Below, in pieces: positions 21,096-22,216 of a stretch of DNA of 22,216 nt (within the stretch, counting starts at the first letter, position 1; each line of letters opens with the position of its first letter). Under the pieces are notes generated by a model. It had not been told where the DNA came from. It worked only from the letters and a program-made list of their open reading frames with translations, and ran no database searches. A program made the translations under genes and the position numbers. The DNA lies in IMG/VR virus record IMGVR_UViG_3300020471_000271, positions 1 to 22,216 of that record. One strand, written 5' to 3'. The DNA is from a virus.

Positions 21096-21704
21096 ATGAG
21101 CCAGATCAAACTAAAACATAGCGGTGGTAATTCAGTAATCATAGCTGCACCAGATAGTAACCCTGCATCTGATCGCACTCTTAAATTACCTAGTAATGCA
21201 GATGGAACAGTTTTAACTACAACAAACCCGAAGGCAGGAAATATAATACAAGTTGTTCAAACAGTAAAAACTGATACCTTCTCAGAGGATGTTGCGGCTG
21301 GAAGTTTTTCTGGCGATGCAATATCTTTATCAATCACACCAAATTCCAACACAAATAAAATATTATTATTATGTGATATAAATATTGGATCTGAAGGAAC
21401 TAGAGTTGGTTTTGTGATTTATAAAGGAGGATCAGCACTCTCTGGTGCAATTGGTGATGCTTCAAGCAGTAGAGGAAGAATTACAGCATCTGCTTCTGTT
21501 GAAGATGATGGATATTTGGTTCAACAATCAGCTAATTTTTTAGATAGTCCAAACACCACAAGCTCTGTGACTTATAGCATTAGAATAGCTAATGGTGACA
21601 ATGCTACCCAATATGTATATTTAAACAGAACACATACTGATACTAATACTGCTCGTTACCCTAGAGCTATATCAACTATAACAGCGATGGAGATAGCAGC
21701 ATAA
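21096..21704 (+). CDS. Third tail fibre/adhesin protein (202 aa), copy B
   Basis: This 202-residue protein has a different N-terminus from copy A: MSQIKLKHSGGNSVIIAAPD, then ASDRTLKLPSNADGTVLTTT. That module recurs on many marine cyanophage fibres. It is joined at about residue 48 to the C-terminal receptor-type domain shared with 20174-20779. The paralogues are similar in strand pattern and at the C-terminus (YVYLNRTH...AISTITAMEIAA), but loop segments such as GSEGTRVGFVIYKGGSALSG have diverged, as expected for host-contact surfaces. It begins two bases after the previous stop (TAA-TT-ATG). Confidence 0.8.
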   Translation: MSQIKLKHSGGNSVIIAAPDSNPASDRTLKLPSNADGTVLTTTNPKAGNIIQVVQTVKTDTFSEDVAAGSFSGDAISLSITPNSNTNKILLLCDINIGSEGTRVGFVIYKGGSALSGAIGDASSSRGRITASASVEDDGYLVQQSANFLDSPNTTSSVTYSIRIANGDNATQYVYLNRTHTDTNTARYPRAISTITAMEIAA

Positions 21705-21724
21705 TGGCTATCTTCTATAATTAA
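21704..21724 (+). other. Six-codon mini-ORF (MAIFYN) before copy B small gene
   Basis: In copy A the small gene starts inside the fibre stop codon. Here the corresponding ATG (TAATG at 21702-21706) opens only six codons and stops at 21722-21724. The actual gene starts 12 bases further on at 21737, in the same frame. A GGAG (21689-21692) precedes the mini-ORF. It may be a leader peptide or a remnant of a changed N-terminus. TATAAT occurs inside it (21715-21720) but without a recognisable -35. Confidence 0.3.
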
Positions 21725-21736
21725 AGAAAAACTATT

Positions 21737-22060
21737 ATGGCCTTAGATCACGAAGCGATTTACAAAGCATACGCAGGCACAGTTGTTTCTATTGATGACT
21801 CTGCTGGTGCGTTTGATAAAGATGGTAATTCTGTAACTCTTGAACAAAGCAAAATAGATACTGCAAGAACTGAACTTAATACGGCTGCGGCTGCTATCAA
21901 GTATCAAACTGACAGGACAACTGATGGCTCTACAACCTATGCTTCCATAGGAGATCAGTTGGATATGTTATATAAAGATATAGTAGCTGGAACTGTTACT
22001 ACTTCTGGTACATGGGCTACTCACATTAAAGCTGTAAAGGACGCTAATCCAAAACCATGA
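21737..22060 (+). CDS. Fibre-associated small protein (107 aa), copy B
   Basis: A 107-residue paralogue of the protein at 20779-21093. LDHEAIYKAY (3-12), then AFDKDGNSVTLEQSKIDTAR, and the ending YASIGDQLDMLYKDIVAGTV...HIKAVKDANPKP align block by block with copy A. Copy B has the more family-typical SIGDQLDMLY block. It follows the fibre copy B after a 32-base gap that contains the mini-ORF; only a weak AAAGAA could act as ribosome site. Its stop overlaps the next start by four bases (ATGA). Chaperone or small tail subunit; function not established. Confidence 0.8.
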   Translation: MALDHEAIYKAYAGTVVSIDDSAGAFDKDGNSVTLEQSKIDTARTELNTAAAAIKYQTDRTTDGSTTYASIGDQLDMLYKDIVAGTVTTSGTWATHIKAVKDANPKP

Positions 22061-22216
22061 GTGAAATCAAAGTAAATTCGATAAAAGGGGTAGGAGCTAG
22101 TGCTGCTGCTATTACTGTCAACAATACTGATGGAACGTGTACTGCCAATATTACTAATAACCTAAGTAATAGAAACAAGGTCATAAATGGTTCGATGATT
22201 TGTAGTCAGAGGGGAA
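22057..22216 (+). CDS. Tail fibre/adhesin protein, N-terminal part, cut by right window edge
   Basis: 53 codons are visible before the window ends. MSEIKVNSIKGVGASAAAIT, then NNTDGTCTANITNNLSNRNK and VINGSMICSQRG form the N-terminal module of a common marine phage fibre/structural family whose hallmark is the (L/V)INGxMxxxQRG turn. It is coupled to the preceding small gene by ATGA. It has a different N-terminus again from the two previous fibres, so this is a further, distinct adhesin in the same array. The C-terminal receptor domain lies outside the window. Confidence 0.8.
   Translation, partial: MSEIKVNSIKGVGASAAAITVNNTDGTCTANITNNLSNRNKVINGSMICSQRG

Overview
The window is a contiguous piece of a tailed-phage genome of the T7-like podovirus type (short tail, autographivirus-like gene order). 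It is AT-rich and every protein-coding gene lies on the + strand. The host is most likely a marine bacterium, with marine picocyanobacteria first and SAR11-like bacteria second. That rests on the tail-fibre families, the 'QIKLKHSGGNSVIIAAP' type fibre N-terminus, and the swarm of tiny basic proteins beside the capsid genes, all of which I associate with marine cyanophage-type genomes. No integrase, RNA polymerase, DNA polymerase or photosynthesis gene is present in the window.

Layout. (1) 2-1140: end of the replication block. The C-terminal part of a T7 gp4-type primase/helicase is followed, with a one-base overlap, by a gp6-type 5'-3' exonuclease. The DNA polymerase that normally sits between them is absent. 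(2) 1141-1317: the largest non-coding gap. It holds a strong intrinsic terminator read on the MINUS strand, a second perfect hairpin, and a good extended -10 promoter firing to the right into the virion genes. The two hairpins could form a small minus-strand RNA. (3) 1318-3667: three small proteins in the position of T7 genes 6.5-7.3, the portal, and a 48-residue protein overlapping the portal's 3' end. (4) 3681-5574: scaffold, then six very small and mostly Lys/Arg-rich proteins, including an EF-hand microprotein and two with DUF5872-like and DUF6321-like sequences. (5) 5575-6801: a structured leader, the major capsid protein, an intrinsic terminator directly after it (the position of T7's T-phi), and a 20-residue Lys-rich microprotein. 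(6) 6805-17982: tail tube A and B, then the gp13/14/15/16-like internal/ejection proteins. The gp15-like protein ends in a GH73-type peptidoglycan hydrolase domain. (7) 17985-22216: host-recognition module. It has a T7-type tail fibre with five 37-residue repeats, then two tandem copies of a two-gene unit (a fibre of about 200 aa plus a protein of about 105 aa), and the start of another fibre cut by the window edge.

The genes read as a single late programme: build the head (portal, scaffold, capsid), the tail nozzle, the internal proteins that form the DNA-ejection conduit and cut the wall, and the adhesins. Gene junctions are very tight, mostly TAATG/TGATG overlaps or TAA-NN-ATG spacers. Many lack a Shine-Dalgarno sequence, which suggests translation is coupled from gene to gene. 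Family assignments come from recognising motifs by eye; no searches were run.
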